Part shown: piece by piece, positions 7,522 to 15,676 of the stretch | How positions within the stretch are numbered: the stretch's first letter is position 1 | How the letters are laid out: each line of letters begins with the position of its first letter | Source: Candidatus Magasanikbacteria bacterium CG_4_10_14_0_2_um_filter_41_10 | Lineage (GTDB): Bacteria; Patescibacteriota; Patescibacteriia; Magasanikbacterales; UBA922 | Length of the DNA: 21,726 nucleotides | Assembly: GCA_002792995.1 (NCBI GenBank) | Contig: PFPJ01000074.1 | Location: forward strand, 1 to 21,726 | Direction: 5' to 3' | Translations under genes and position numbers: made by a program | The notes under the pieces: model-generated | Database searches by the model: none | What the model saw: only the letters and a program-made list of their open reading frames with translations | What the model was told of the DNA's origin: nothing

Positions 7522-8442
7522 TTAGAGCCAATTTTTTCTCCGCATCAGTAGTAATGCTATCACAATAAATAGTGCAAGGACAATAAACATGATCCATACC
7601 ATGAATGGATGGTTTGCAAAAGGCAACTTATCTATATTCATACCATAAATACCCGAAAGAAGAGTCAGTGGGAGGAGACCTACCGAAATAGCTGTCAATG
7701 TTCCAATGACTTTATTTGTTCGTTGTGTGATAAGTGATTCCACTGTTACATGAAGTCCGTCGACCGTATCTCTATAGGTATCGAGGATTGCCCATATTTT
7801 ATTGAGGTAATCTACGACATTGTCAAAATAGACAGTCAAATTTTCATTCATGAATGGCTTGCGCATGTGTGATAAATTTGAAATGACATATCGTTGTGGA
7901 TCGATAATCCTTCTGAAGCTTAATACATTTCGTCGATGAACAGCGAGCTCTCGGACTACGTTCGTACTTTGATCTCCAGAAAAAACATTGAGTTCCATTT
8001 TTGAAATTTGTTTACCAATATTATTGAGCGTACTTCGTGAGTTGTAAAAAAGTGTTTCAAGGACGTGATAAAATAAAAAACCAGAAGTATCGCTCATCCA
8101 TTCTCGTTTTGTCTGACGATTTTTCATACATTTATAAAAGAAATTTTTCATTTCTTTTACTTTTGAGTGTTGGATTGTAATCAAAAAATTTTCTCCAATA
8201 AAGCAGTCAACTTCGAGAGGGACAATTGTTTTTGTGCTTCCTTGCCAGTGCGGTACTTGCAAGACAACAAACAAATAATTTTTGTAGGCATCTACTTTTG
8301 GTGTTTGACTTTCACTTTGAATATCTTCTATATCCAAATGATGAAAGTTATAGTTTGTTTTGATGTATGTCAACGCTTCTTCATCAATTCGGTCGATATT
8401 GATCCACTTGAGATTTTGTTGAGTAATTATTTTTATCGCCAT
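7522..8442 (-). CDS. corA: CorA family divalent metal (Mg2+/Co2+) transporter
   Basis: A 306-residue protein with the CorA layout: a large soluble N-terminal alpha/beta and helical funnel region, then two C-terminal transmembrane helices. The pore signature YGMN occurs at the end of TM1 (LTAISVGLLPLTLLSGIYGMN), followed by a short periplasmic loop, TM2 (WIMFIVLALFIVIALLL) and a basic tail (MRRKNWL). CorA pentamers pass Mg2+ and other divalent ions down their gradient. I chose the ATG at 8442. An upstream in-frame start at 8478 would overlap the previous gene by 26 bases and add residues unlike CorA. It lies between a single-TM protein of unknown function and murJ. Ion preference cannot be decided from the motif alone. 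Confidence 0.95.
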   Translation of the reverse strand: MAIKIITQQNLKWINIDRIDEEALTYIKTNYNFHHLDIEDIQSESQTPKVDAYKNYLFVVLQVPHWQGSTKTIVPLEVDCFIGENFLITIQHSKVKEMKNFFYKCMKNRQTKREWMSDTSGFLFYHVLETLFYNSRSTLNNIGKQISKMELNVFSGDQSTNVVRELAVHRRNVLSFRRIIDPQRYVISNLSHMRKPFMNENLTVYFDNVVDYLNKIWAILDTYRDTVDGLHVTVESLITQRTNKVIGTLTAISVGLLPLTLLSGIYGMNIDKLPFANHPFMVWIMFIVLALFIVIALLLMRRKNWL

Positions 8443-8452
8443 AGGAATATGC

Positions 8453-9121
8453 TTATATTGTTGCGGTGCTATTGTCACGATAATAGATTTTCAGTATAGC
8501 ATAGTCTGTTCCGTCTTGTGCATTGCCATTATCAATAATCTCTAAGATCACTGATGTCCCATTTTCATGTACAAAACGTGTACGATTGCTTTGTCGTTCT
8601 GTTGTTTCTGTATATCCGGCATTGATGAGAGCAGTCTGATAATATGTCTGGATGAACAGTGGTGTCGCTTGAAGCTGGGACCATCTAATCGTGACGACCT
8701 TTCGGTGATCTGCAATGGGTATCCCAATGATACGAATGAATGATTCCCAGAGTGTTTCTGTGTTTGCTCCTGCGGCGACATCAGCATTTTCGATGGTGAG
8801 AATGAGAGGAGAAAGAATAGCCTTTGGAACAAATGCTAGCAATTCAATAGTTTGCCCGCGTTCGTCTCCTGGCGTGTAGGTGATACTGTCAAGATTTTCA
8901 CTGTCATACAGTGGGATGTCTTGTGGCACATCCTTCGGTAAGGATCCTACATCTTTGGCATGCGGCTTCACGATAAAATGAATGACAAGACTCAGGAAGA
9001 GCAAAATAATAATCAGGAAAATCAAAAGTGTCCCACAGCTTCTTTTTATGCAGGAAGAACGTTTTTGTATTTCATCGATAGGAGGTCCTTGAATTTGAAC
9101 TTCGTCCACTTCTCTAGGCAT
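8453..9121 (-). CDS. Single-TM anchored extracytoplasmic protein of unknown function
   Basis: I do not recognise this 222-residue protein. Residues 1-29 are polar, with a basic, Cys-containing segment just before the membrane (KRSSCIKRSC). Residues 30-51 form one strong transmembrane helix (LLIFLIIILLFLSLVIHFIV). The remaining 170 residues are a soluble region without Cys, expected outside the cell by the positive-inside rule. It has mixed strand and helix character and no catalytic motif I can name. I chose the ATG at 9121 (MPREVDEVQIQG). A start at 9181 would place the predicted promoter inside the gene. It is first in the operon with corA, murJ and the methyltransferase, so an envelope role is plausible. 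Confidence 0.85.
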   Translation of the reverse strand: MPREVDEVQIQGPPIDEIQKRSSCIKRSCGTLLIFLIIILLFLSLVIHFIVKPHAKDVGSLPKDVPQDIPLYDSENLDSITYTPGDERGQTIELLAFVPKAILSPLILTIENADVAAGANTETLWESFIRIIGIPIADHRKVVTIRWSQLQATPLFIQTYYQTALINAGYTETTERQSNRTRFVHENGTSVILEIIDNGNAQDGTDYAILKIYYRDNSTATI

Positions 9122-9143
9122 AAAAATATGTTGGAATAGTACT

Positions 9144-9172
9144 ATGATAGCAAAAACAGGGGCGTTTGTACA
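9144..9172 (-). promoter_or_regulatory. Predicted promoter of the membrane-protein/corA/murJ operon
   Basis: On the minus strand: -35 TGTACA (9167-9172), a 17-base spacer, and -10 TATCAT (9144-9149) preceded by TGC, an extended -10 element. The expected start, about 9137, is 16 bases before the chosen ATG at 9121. This supports that start over the farther one at 9181. Confidence 0.45.
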
Positions 9173-9198
9173 TATGCACATGCGAGGGTCGCCGAGTG

Positions 9199-9207
9199 TG
9201 GTACACT
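9199..9207 (+). promoter_or_regulatory. Possible extended -10 element of the beta-CASP hydrolase gene
   Basis: TGG followed by TACACT (9202-9207), an extended -10 shape and the same hexamer used before lepA and the lipoprotein gene. No good -35 hexamer lies 16-18 bases upstream, so the call is weak. The start would be near 9214, about 28 bases before the ATG at 9242. Confidence 0.3.
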
Positions 9208-9241
9208 ACGTATAGGTCATTTATTGTATAAGCATATTTCT

Positions 9242-10594
9242 ATGAAGGTTACATTTTTTGGGGCAGCACACGAAGTCACAGGATCTTGTCATTTGATTGA
9301 GACAAAGACAGAAAAGATTCTGTTTGATTGCGGTATGTTTCAGGGAGGACAATTTAATGAACAAAAAAACCACGAAGATTTTCAGTTTGATCCACGCACT
9401 ATTGATGCCATTGTCGTGAGTCATGCCCACCTTGATCATACGGGTCGTATCCCAAAATTGGTTCGGGATGGATTTCGCGGACCTATCTATGGAACAAATG
9501 GTACATTGGAACTTGCCGAACTTATTTGGAAAGATGCGTACCATATCATGACATATAATAATAAAAAGACAGAAGATCCTGTCCTTTATACAGAAGAAGA
9601 TATTGCGCAAGCCATGTCACAACAACATCCTGTGTCATATCGGGAGCCATTTTCTATTGGCAACGCAACGGTTGTCCTGAAAGATGCAGGTCATATTTTC
9701 GGATCTTCTTTTATAGAACTTACGGCTGATGGCAAGAAGATTGCTTTTTCTGGGGATATGGGAAATGAAAATGTTCCTATTTTACAGGATTCAGAATCAC
9801 TTGATTCTGTGGATTTATTGATTTGTGAGTCGACATATGGAGATCGTGTTCATGAAGATGAAAATATGCGGAAAGAAATTCTTCTTAAACTAGTAAAAGA
9901 AGGAGTGCAGCGAGGTGGCACGATTATGATGCCTGCCTTTTCTCTTGAACGAACACAAGAGATTCTCTATATGTTGGATGAAATGGCGGAAGAAGATAAA
10001 ACATTGCCACATTTCCCCATTTTTCTTGACAGTCCTCTCGCGATTGATGCTTTGCCTACCTATACAAAGTACACTGAGTATTATGATAAAGACGCAACGG
10101 CAAAGTACAAAAAAGGAGATGATTTTTTTGAATTCAATCAGCTCACCATTACGCGCAGTGTCGAAGAGTCAAAGGGCATCAATGATGTTCCTCCACCAAA
10201 GATGATTATCGCTGGTTCGGGCATGATGAATGGAGGAAGAATCATGCATCATGCATTGAGGTATTTATCAGATCCAAAATCTACATTGATTATTGTCGGG
10301 TACCAAGCTGAGGGGACGCTTGGCAGACGATTGTATGAGGGAGCAGAACAAGTACGTATTTTCAATGAACATATTCCTGTGCATTGTACGATTAAAGCGA
10401 TTGGTGCATTGTCAGCGCATGGTGATCAGAATAAAATGCTTGAATGGATTGGGAGTAGCGGTACGGCTCCAAAGAAAGTATGCTTTGTCCATGGTGATGA
10501 GCATGCTGCTACCGAACTTGCACACAAAACACGAGATCGATATGGGGTCAAGACAGTGGTGCCTGCCTTTGGAGAAACGGTGGAAGTTGAGTAG
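9242..10594 (+). CDS. Beta-CASP metallo-beta-lactamase-fold hydrolase (likely RNase, CPSF-type)
   Basis: A 450-residue protein of the metallo-beta-lactamase fold with a beta-CASP insert and a C-terminal RMMBL segment, the family that includes bacterial TTHA0252-type RNases and archaeal/eukaryal CPSF73. The two-metal site is visible: SHAHLDHTGRIP (H61-x-H63-x-D65-H66) near the N-terminus, DAGHIFGSS, FSGDMGNE, and later LSAHGDQ and CFVHGDEHA. The beta-CASP part includes MMPAFSLERTQEIL and IIAGSGMMNGGRI. I chose ATG 9242 (MKVTFFGAAHEVTGS), the family's usual opening; a start at 9224 adds six unrelated residues. It precedes uvrB by 78 bases on the same strand, so co-transcription is possible. RNA processing or decay is inferred from the family. 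Confidence 0.93.
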   Translation: MKVTFFGAAHEVTGSCHLIETKTEKILFDCGMFQGGQFNEQKNHEDFQFDPRTIDAIVVSHAHLDHTGRIPKLVRDGFRGPIYGTNGTLELAELIWKDAYHIMTYNNKKTEDPVLYTEEDIAQAMSQQHPVSYREPFSIGNATVVLKDAGHIFGSSFIELTADGKKIAFSGDMGNENVPILQDSESLDSVDLLICESTYGDRVHEDENMRKEILLKLVKEGVQRGGTIMMPAFSLERTQEILYMLDEMAEEDKTLPHFPIFLDSPLAIDALPTYTKYTEYYDKDATAKYKKGDDFFEFNQLTITRSVEESKGINDVPPPKMIIAGSGMMNGGRIMHHALRYLSDPKSTLIIVGYQAEGTLGRRLYEGAEQVRIFNEHIPVHCTIKAIGALSAHGDQNKMLEWIGSSGTAPKKVCFVHGDEHAATELAHKTRDRYGVKTVVPAFGETVEVE

Positions 10595-10672
10595 GGCATG
10601 AGAGAAATTAGTGGAGTAAAGTTTTAGCGATGGCATTGATAACAATGTAGATTTGTGATAGTTTCACTTTCT

Positions 10673-12748
10673 ATGAAATTTGAACTTCATTCAAATTATA
10701 AACCAGCTGGCGACCAACCTGTGGCGATTTCGTCGCTTGTTTCGGGTATCAAAAAAGGGGATAGCCGTCAGACACTTCTCGGTGTGACTGGATCTGGAAA
10801 AACATTCACGATTGCAAATGTTATAGCACAGGTGCACATGCCAACACTGGTGATTGCACACAACAAGACGCTTGCCGCACAACTGTGTAATGAGTTTCGA
10901 GAATTTTTCCCTGAGAGTGCTGTCGAATATTTTGTAAGTTATTATGATTATTATCAGCCAGAAGCATATATTGCATCGAGTGATACCTATATAGAAAAAG
11001 AAGCGCAGGTAAATGATGAAATAGATAGGCTCAGACATGCCTGTACGCAAGCATTGCTCACGAGAGAAGACGTTATTATTGTGGCTTCTGTATCCACAAT
11101 TTATGGGCTTGGTTCTCCAAAAGAATATGAAAAAATTGTGTTGCATCTGGAAGTTGGTCAGCCACTTGACCGGCGTGGTGTGATGGAACAATTGGTCAAT
11201 ATGCAATTTGAGCGAACGAACACTGATATTGTTCGAGGAACGTTTCGTATGCGTGGACAAGTATTTGAGGTGATGCCCGTGAATGAAGAGATGATTTATC
11301 GTCTCGAAGTCGCTGATCGTATTGTTCGCATAGAACAAATAGAGCCGATTACCAAAAAAAGAAAACGCGAGCAAGAAGATCTTTGGTTATTCCCGGCAAA
11401 ACATTATGTGATAGGGGATGCTGCTCGTGATGCTGCGATTGTGAGCATTGAAACAGAACTCAAAGAGCAACTTGCGTCATTCAAAAAACAAGGAAAAGTT
11501 CTTGAATATGAACGATTGAAGCGACGTGTTGCACATGATCTTGAGTTGATAAAAAATGTTGGATATTGTAATGGAATAGAAAATTATTCTCGTCATTTTG
11601 AAGAACGAAAAGAAGGTGAACCACCGTTTACTCTTCTTGATTATTTTACCTATGGTTCTCGTCCATTCCTGACGGTTATTGACGAATCTCATGTAACCGT
11701 TCCTCAGATTCGTGCAATGTACAATGGTGATCATGCACGAAAAGATAGCCTTGTGGATAATGGATTCCGTTTGCCAAGTGCTCGCGACAATCGTCCGCTT
11801 CGGTATGAAGAATTTGATGCACGTGTAGGACAGGTAGTCTATGTGTCTGCGACACCTGGCGAGTATGAAAAAGAAATAAGTGCAAATATTGCAGAGCAAA
11901 TTGTTCGGCCAACAGGGCTCATCGATCCAGAGGTGATTATCTGTCCTGTAACAGGCACAGATACACAGCCATCTCAAGTGGATGATGTTATTCTTCGTAT
12001 TCAAGAGAGAATACAGAAAAAAGAACGAACGCTTGTCACGACGCTTACCAAACGCATGGCAGAAGATTTGACTGAATATCTACAGGAGCGGGGGATTAAG
12101 GTCAAATATTTGCATAGTGACATTTTGACCATTGAACGTATTGAAATTATTACAGCCCTTCGCAAAGGAGAGGTTGATGTGATCGTTGGGGTCAACTTAC
12201 TTCGAGAGGGGTTGGATATCCCAGAGGTGTCGTTTGTGGCTATTCTTGATGCCGACAAAGAAGGATTTTTGCGTAGTGAAACAAGTTTGATACAGACGAT
12301 TGGGCGGGCAGCAAGAAATGTAAACGGGCAAGTCATTCTCTATGCAGACCACATGACTGGTTCCATCGATCGAGCCATAGAAGAAACCGATCGACGCAGA
12401 GAAAAGCAACTTGCCTATAACAAAATACATGGCATCACACCAAAAACAATTGAAAAAACTATTCGAAATATTTTGGAAGAATTTGGGTTATCATCTACAA
12501 AAGACAGCTCTGCAAAAAGTGCGCGTACACGAAGAATTCGAGAAATTGCTCGATTAGATACACTGGGTGATGGCAGAACTATTGACGTTATCATCAAGGA
12601 CAAAGAATCGCGTATGAAGGAAGCAGCAAAGGATCTTGAGTTTGAAGTTGCTGCTATATTGCGTGATGAAATTCGAGAATTGAAAGCACGAGAAAAAATA
12701 GGTGAGAAAAAAGAAAAACAAGGGACCAAAAAGAAGAAAAGTAAATAA
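10673..12748 (+). CDS. uvrB: Excinuclease ABC subunit B (UvrB)
   Basis: A 691-residue UvrB, the damage-verifying helicase-like subunit of nucleotide excision repair that receives DNA from UvrA and recruits UvrC. Walker A GVTGSGKT is at residues 37-44. The Tyr-rich beta-hairpin (YFVSYYDYYQPEAYI) that probes the strand is near 90-104. The helicase motif IDESHVTVPQ and the C-terminal helicase motifs (LHSDILTIERIEI, VGVNLLREGLDIPEV, QTIGRAARN) follow. The C-terminal UVR/UvrC-binding helix (LEFEVAAILRDEIRELK) precedes a lysine-rich tail. I chose ATG 10673 (MKFELHSNYKPAGDQP); a GTG at 10655 would add six residues. A TTGATA at 10636-10641 might be a -35, but its partner (TAGTTT) is poor. A strong hairpin terminator follows at once. 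Confidence 0.98.
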   Translation: MKFELHSNYKPAGDQPVAISSLVSGIKKGDSRQTLLGVTGSGKTFTIANVIAQVHMPTLVIAHNKTLAAQLCNEFREFFPESAVEYFVSYYDYYQPEAYIASSDTYIEKEAQVNDEIDRLRHACTQALLTREDVIIVASVSTIYGLGSPKEYEKIVLHLEVGQPLDRRGVMEQLVNMQFERTNTDIVRGTFRMRGQVFEVMPVNEEMIYRLEVADRIVRIEQIEPITKKRKREQEDLWLFPAKHYVIGDAARDAAIVSIETELKEQLASFKKQGKVLEYERLKRRVAHDLELIKNVGYCNGIENYSRHFEERKEGEPPFTLLDYFTYGSRPFLTVIDESHVTVPQIRAMYNGDHARKDSLVDNGFRLPSARDNRPLRYEEFDARVGQVVYVSATPGEYEKEISANIAEQIVRPTGLIDPEVIICPVTGTDTQPSQVDDVILRIQERIQKKERTLVTTLTKRMAEDLTEYLQERGIKVKYLHSDILTIERIEIITALRKGEVDVIVGVNLLREGLDIPEVSFVAILDADKEGFLRSETSLIQTIGRAARNVNGQVILYADHMTGSIDRAIEETDRRREKQLAYNKIHGITPKTIEKTIRNILEEFGLSSTKDSSAKSARTRRIREIARLDTLGDGRTIDVIIKDKESRMKEAAKDLEFEVAAILRDEIRELKAREKIGEKKEKQGTKKKKSK

Positions 12749-12758
12749 ACATTGACAC

Positions 12759-12787
12759 AAAAAACCAGCGATGTCCGCTGGTTTTTT
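12759..12787. terminator. Bidirectional rho-independent terminator between uvrB and the lipoprotein gene
   Basis: A near-perfect 12-base stem, AAAAAACCAGCG (12759-12770) with CGCTGGTTTTTT (12776-12787), and a five-base loop. T runs flank it on both strands. It serves plus-strand uvrB (stop at 12748) and the convergent minus-strand lipoprotein gene (stop at 12800). Confidence 0.9.
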
Positions 12788-12799
12788 TTATGATATGTC

Positions 12800-13600
12800 T
12801 TATGAGTTCGTACTTGTTGATGTCTCTTCTGTTGTTGGATTCGTTGTTGTTTCTTCTTCTGTCGTTGTTGTCATTGTTTCCGTACTCGTTGTTGTTTTCT
12901 CCGTTGTCATATGTTCATCTGTAGAAGTACTCATCTGTTCTGTTGTCGTTGTCTCTTCCATCTTCATCGTATCATCCGTAGATGTCGTGTTTTCCGTTGA
13001 CGTTGTATCTTCCTTTGTCTTGTTGTCATCTGTTGTTGTTGAGGATTCATCTTTTGTATCCATTGCATTGTCATTGTTCATGGTATCTGCGGGTTTCGTA
13101 TCTTCTTTCAGGGTATTGTTTGTTTTTTCGGTTGTTGGATTTGATACGTTTCCTGAAAGTACATCCACACTCACAGAATCACTATATATCAGACATGTTG
13201 TTCCGTCTTCACTTGTACAGATACGAAACGATTGTATTCCTGATGGAACGTCTACCCATGTGGCGCTTCGGTGCGATCCATCTTGTCTAAACCAAAATGT
13301 TTTACCATCCATTTCCGGTTTTTTTTCTGAATCACGTAAGAGAATAAATTGTTTTGGTTCTGCCATGGATGATTCAAGTGTCCATTCAAAGGCAACTTGA
13401 TTGTTCCCCACCGCTGATGCCTGGAGAGCAAATGAATTTTCTTGTACAGTATCGAGTGTTCCTGATTGTTCCGTGGTAGGAACAGTATCTGTCGTTGTGT
13501 TGACGTCCTGATTGTTGGTAGGGGACGTGTTGTCGCATCCCGCCCCAACGAGCAGGAACAGTATTGCGAGAGATCCCCCAAACGAAGCAATTCGTTTCAT
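12800..13600 (-). CDS. Putative lipoprotein with a long Thr/Ser/Glu-rich low-complexity tail
   Basis: A 266-residue exported protein. Residues 1-22 look like a lipoprotein signal: a basic MKR start, a hydrophobic core (SLAILFLLVGAG), and a lipobox ending at C22 followed by Asp. The -3 residue is Gly rather than the usual Leu, so lipid attachment is likely but not certain. Residues 23-50 are a Thr/Asn/Asp linker. Residues of about 50-140 form a compact beta-rich region (WTLESS, FILLRDSEKKP, FRICTSEDGTTCLIYSDS) resembling a fibronectin type III-like module with a Cys pair. From about 155 to the end it is almost only Thr, Ser, Glu, Asp, Asn and Met, in runs such as TTTTEQMSTSTDEHMTTEKT. That is typical of an extended surface stalk. 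Neither ligand nor function can be named. A good promoter precedes it and a terminator follows, so it stands alone. Confidence 0.85.
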   Translation of the reverse strand: MKRIASFGGSLAILFLLVGAGCDNTSPTNNQDVNTTTDTVPTTEQSGTLDTVQENSFALQASAVGNNQVAFEWTLESSMAEPKQFILLRDSEKKPEMDGKTFWFRQDGSHRSATWVDVPSGIQSFRICTSEDGTTCLIYSDSVSVDVLSGNVSNPTTEKTNNTLKEDTKPADTMNNDNAMDTKDESSTTTDDNKTKEDTTSTENTTSTDDTMKMEETTTTEQMSTSTDEHMTTEKTTTSTETMTTTTEEETTTNPTTEETSTSTNS

Positions 13601-13628
13601 ATGTTTCTTTTAGAAGTAAGTATGCAGT

Positions 13629-13657
13629 AGTGTAACGGGTGATGTCGTATTTGGCAA
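13629..13657 (-). promoter_or_regulatory. Predicted sigma-70-type promoter of the lipoprotein gene
   Basis: On the minus strand: -35 TTGCCA (13652-13657, five of six consensus bases), a 17-base spacer, and -10 TACACT (13629-13634). The expected start near 13622 gives a leader of about 22 bases. It lies between the FKBP terminator and the lipoprotein ATG, as expected for a monocistronic gene. Confidence 0.65.
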
Positions 13658-13674
13658 GCAATATATTTGTGGAG

Positions 13675-13702
13675 AAAAAAACGCCGAAATGGCGTTTTTT
13701 TT
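13675..13702 (-). terminator. Rho-independent terminator after the FKBP gene
   Basis: A stem of AAAAAAACGCC (13675-13685) with GGCGTTTTTTT (13691-13701) and a five-base loop. T runs flank it on both strands. It lies about 20 bases beyond the FKBP stop on the minus strand. It could stop plus-strand transcription too, but no plus-strand gene feeds into it. Confidence 0.88.
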
Positions 13703-13722
13703 GTTTTGTAGAGTATCTGTTG

Positions 13723-14175
13723 TTATTCACTTTTTTCTGTTGGTTCTGTGATGTCTATCAATTCGATCTCAAACGTGAGATCCTTGCCTGCAAGTTCTGC
13801 GTTTGCATCGATGGTAATCGTGTCGTCTGTCACGTTGGTAATCGTAACGATAGCGATGCCGTTTGGTTGTGGAATTTGGAGTTTGTCTCCGACGGCTACG
13901 TTGTCTCGGATGTCTTCTGGAATATTATCTTTTGGAACGTCGCCGACAAGTTCGTCACGTCGTTCACCGTATGCTTTGTGAGAGGGAAGTGTTTCTTTTT
14001 TTGTGTCGCCCACCTGCATGCCTGTGACCATGTCATCAAATCCTTCGATGACCATGCCACCGCCAATAATAAATTCGATAGGTTCACGATCACTTGATGA
14101 GTCAAAAATAGTTCCGTCTGCAAGTGAGCCGGTGTAGTGTACTTTTACTGTGTGTCCTTTTTTTGCTTTTGACAT
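13723..14175 (-). CDS. FKBP-type peptidyl-prolyl cis-trans isomerase, SlyD-like
   Basis: A 150-residue isomerase that speeds prolyl bond rotation and usually has chaperone activity in the cytoplasm. The FKBP core is split by an insert-in-flap domain as in SlyD. The first half reads HTVKVHYTGSLADGTIFDSS, then PIEFIIGGG and MVIEGFDDMVTGMQVGD. The insert runs from about residue 65 (KAYGERRDELVGDVPKDNIP) to the VTDDTITIDAN strand. LAGKDLTFEIELIDI closes the FKBP fold. Unlike E. coli SlyD it lacks a His/Cys-rich nickel-binding tail. I chose ATG 14175 (MSKAKKGHTVKVHYTG), ten bases after the ABC-F stop; a start at 14235 would overlap that gene. It is followed by a strong terminator and shares the ABC-F promoter. 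Confidence 0.93.
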   Translation of the reverse strand: MSKAKKGHTVKVHYTGSLADGTIFDSSSDREPIEFIIGGGMVIEGFDDMVTGMQVGDTKKETLPSHKAYGERRDELVGDVPKDNIPEDIRDNVAVGDKLQIPQPNGIAIVTITNVTDDTITIDANAELAGKDLTFEIELIDITEPTEKSE

Positions 14176-14185
14176 AAGAAAAAAA

Positions 14186-15637
14186 TTATATCTTTCCGAG
14201 ATCAAGTTCATCTTGAATAGTAATTTGTTCGACAAATTCTGGCACGTGGGAAACGAGAATCAACGCGCCTTCGTAGACATTGATTGCTTCTGCAATGACT
14301 GGAATATGACGAAAATTGATATGGTTTGTAGGCTCATCGAGGATGAGAAGCCCTGGCTCTTGCAAGACAAAGCGTGCATAGACCAGCAATCCTTTTTGCC
14401 CCTCGGACAATGCGCCGACTTTGTTTTGAAGAATTTTTGAACTCAAAAGAAATCGTGCTGCAGTTCGGTAGATGACTTCGTCGTCAGGGACATCCATGAT
14501 ATCTCGAAGAGAATGGAAGGCCGTTTGATTGAAATCAAGTCCAGAAAAATCTTGTTTGTAATATGCGACTTTGACACCAGCACCGATTGTGATGCCGTCT
14601 GTTTGTTCTTCTGCAATTTTTTTCAACAGGGTACTTTTCCCGATCCCATTTGGACCTTTGATAAAGAGTCTATTTCCTCGACGCAGATGAATATTCACTT
14701 CTTTTTCTACCACCTCATGATTTTTCAAGACAGATACATGATTCATGCTGAGGATTTCTTCTTTGTATGTCTGTGCAGGAATCGTAAATCGTGTTATGGT
14801 TTTGTCTTCTTGCATCACATCTACCATATTTTCTTCATCCTCTGCGACTTCTTCACGCATCTTTGCTGCGAGTTTTCTCATCTTTCCTCCTTTGTTTGAA
14901 AAGAAGTTGATTTTATCTTTTCGATCTTGAATATTTTTTTGCAGTTGTGCATTTTTTCGTTCTTCACGTTCTATTTGCGCGTTGATATTTTCGAGTACAT
15001 CCAAATAGTTTCCTTGGTATTGGTTTATTTTTTTGGTGTATTCATTGAGGTGGAGCACCCCGTCGGTAAAGGAGTTCAAAAAGTAGGTGTCATGAGAAAT
15101 AACGACCACGGTTTTTTCGTACATGATGAGAAATGTCGTGAGGTGGCCGATACCATCATCATCGAGATTGTTTGTCGGTTCGTCGAGAAGGAGAATGTCT
15201 GGCTGTTGGATCAAGGCGTGTGCGAGGAGGAGACGCGCTTGTTGACCACCGGAGGTATCTTTGATTTGTTTCTCGAGTGGAATATGGTAGTTCACGACAT
15301 CGAGAACATCGGTGATGAGTTTATCGAGGTTATGTTTTTTTTCTGTAAATGCAGTCGCAAAGTATTCTCTGACGGTGAGTTCTTTATTTTCGTCTGCCAT
15401 GATCTGTTTTGCAATAGCTATCGTGGCATTGTCAGAAATCAATACGCGCCCTTCGACTGGTTGAATTTCTCCCGTGATGAGTTTGAATATGGTTGATTTA
15501 CCCGCACCATTTGGCCCCATGATGGTAATTTTAGAATTTTTTCGTACAGAAAAGCTCACTCCATCGAGGATAGGTTTGATTTCATCGTAATGAAATTTTA
15601 CTTGATCAAAGCGAAGGATGACACTTTCTTGAGACAT
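14186..15637 (-). CDS. ABC-F family ATPase (ribosome-associated type)
   Basis: A 483-residue protein with two ABC ATPase domains and no transmembrane segment, the ABC-F layout (EttA/Uup/antibiotic-resistance type) whose members act at the ribosomal E site. Domain 1 has Walker A GPNGAGKST (41-49), signature TSGGQ (128-132), Walker B LLLDEPTN (149-156) and the switch SHD (180-182). A charged coiled-coil linker spans about 212-275. Domain 2 has Walker A GPNGIGKST (327-335), a non-standard signature LSEGQ (409-413), Walker B (LLILDEPTN, 429-437) and a final SHVPEF. At 483 residues it is shorter than many ABC-F proteins. The start at 15637 is favoured by a promoter ending about 18 bases upstream. 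It forms a unit with the FKBP gene, suggesting a shared role around nascent proteins, which is inference. Its exact subfamily is undecided. Confidence 0.93.
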   Translation of the reverse strand: MSQESVILRFDQVKFHYDEIKPILDGVSFSVRKNSKITIMGPNGAGKSTIFKLITGEIQPVEGRVLISDNATIAIAKQIMADENKELTVREYFATAFTEKKHNLDKLITDVLDVVNYHIPLEKQIKDTSGGQQARLLLAHALIQQPDILLLDEPTNNLDDDGIGHLTTFLIMYEKTVVVISHDTYFLNSFTDGVLHLNEYTKKINQYQGNYLDVLENINAQIEREERKNAQLQKNIQDRKDKINFFSNKGGKMRKLAAKMREEVAEDEENMVDVMQEDKTITRFTIPAQTYKEEILSMNHVSVLKNHEVVEKEVNIHLRRGNRLFIKGPNGIGKSTLLKKIAEEQTDGITIGAGVKVAYYKQDFSGLDFNQTAFHSLRDIMDVPDDEVIYRTAARFLLSSKILQNKVGALSEGQKGLLVYARFVLQEPGLLILDEPTNHINFRHIPVIAEAINVYEGALILVSHVPEFVEQITIQDELDLGKI

Positions 15638-15648
15638 ATCAATATATT

Positions 15649-15676
15649 AAAAACGGCTGTGAGTATAGCCGTTTTT
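15649..15676 (-). terminator. Rho-independent terminator after the glycosyltransferase gene
   Basis: A perfect ten-base stem, AAAAACGGCT (15649-15658) with AGCCGTTTTT (15667-15676), and an eight-base loop. The minus-strand transcript ends in a T run followed by AT-rich sequence. It ends the DedA-glycosyltransferase unit. The ABC-F promoter is interleaved with it. Confidence 0.88.

Noticed and set aside
10636..10664. Promoter for uvrB (TTGATA, 17 bases, TAGTTT)
   Set aside because: The -35 is good but the -10 matches poorly, and the start would fall almost on the ATG. Co-transcription with the beta-CASP gene is as likely.
10691..11374. 227-codon minus-strand frame inside uvrB
   Set aside because: It lies wholly within a clearly coding uvrB with all motifs intact. 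The product has no recognisable pattern and no start signal.
12771..13400. 209-codon plus-strand frame rich in Val and Ser
   Set aside because: It is the antisense of the Thr/Glu/Asp repeats of the lipoprotein gene. The Val/Ser runs follow from those triplets, and the frame begins inside the uvrB terminator.
14927..15496. 189-codon plus-strand frame inside the ABC-F gene
   Set aside because: It is a shadow of the ABC-F frame, which has paired Walker and signature motifs. The product is a low-information Phe/Cys-rich sequence.
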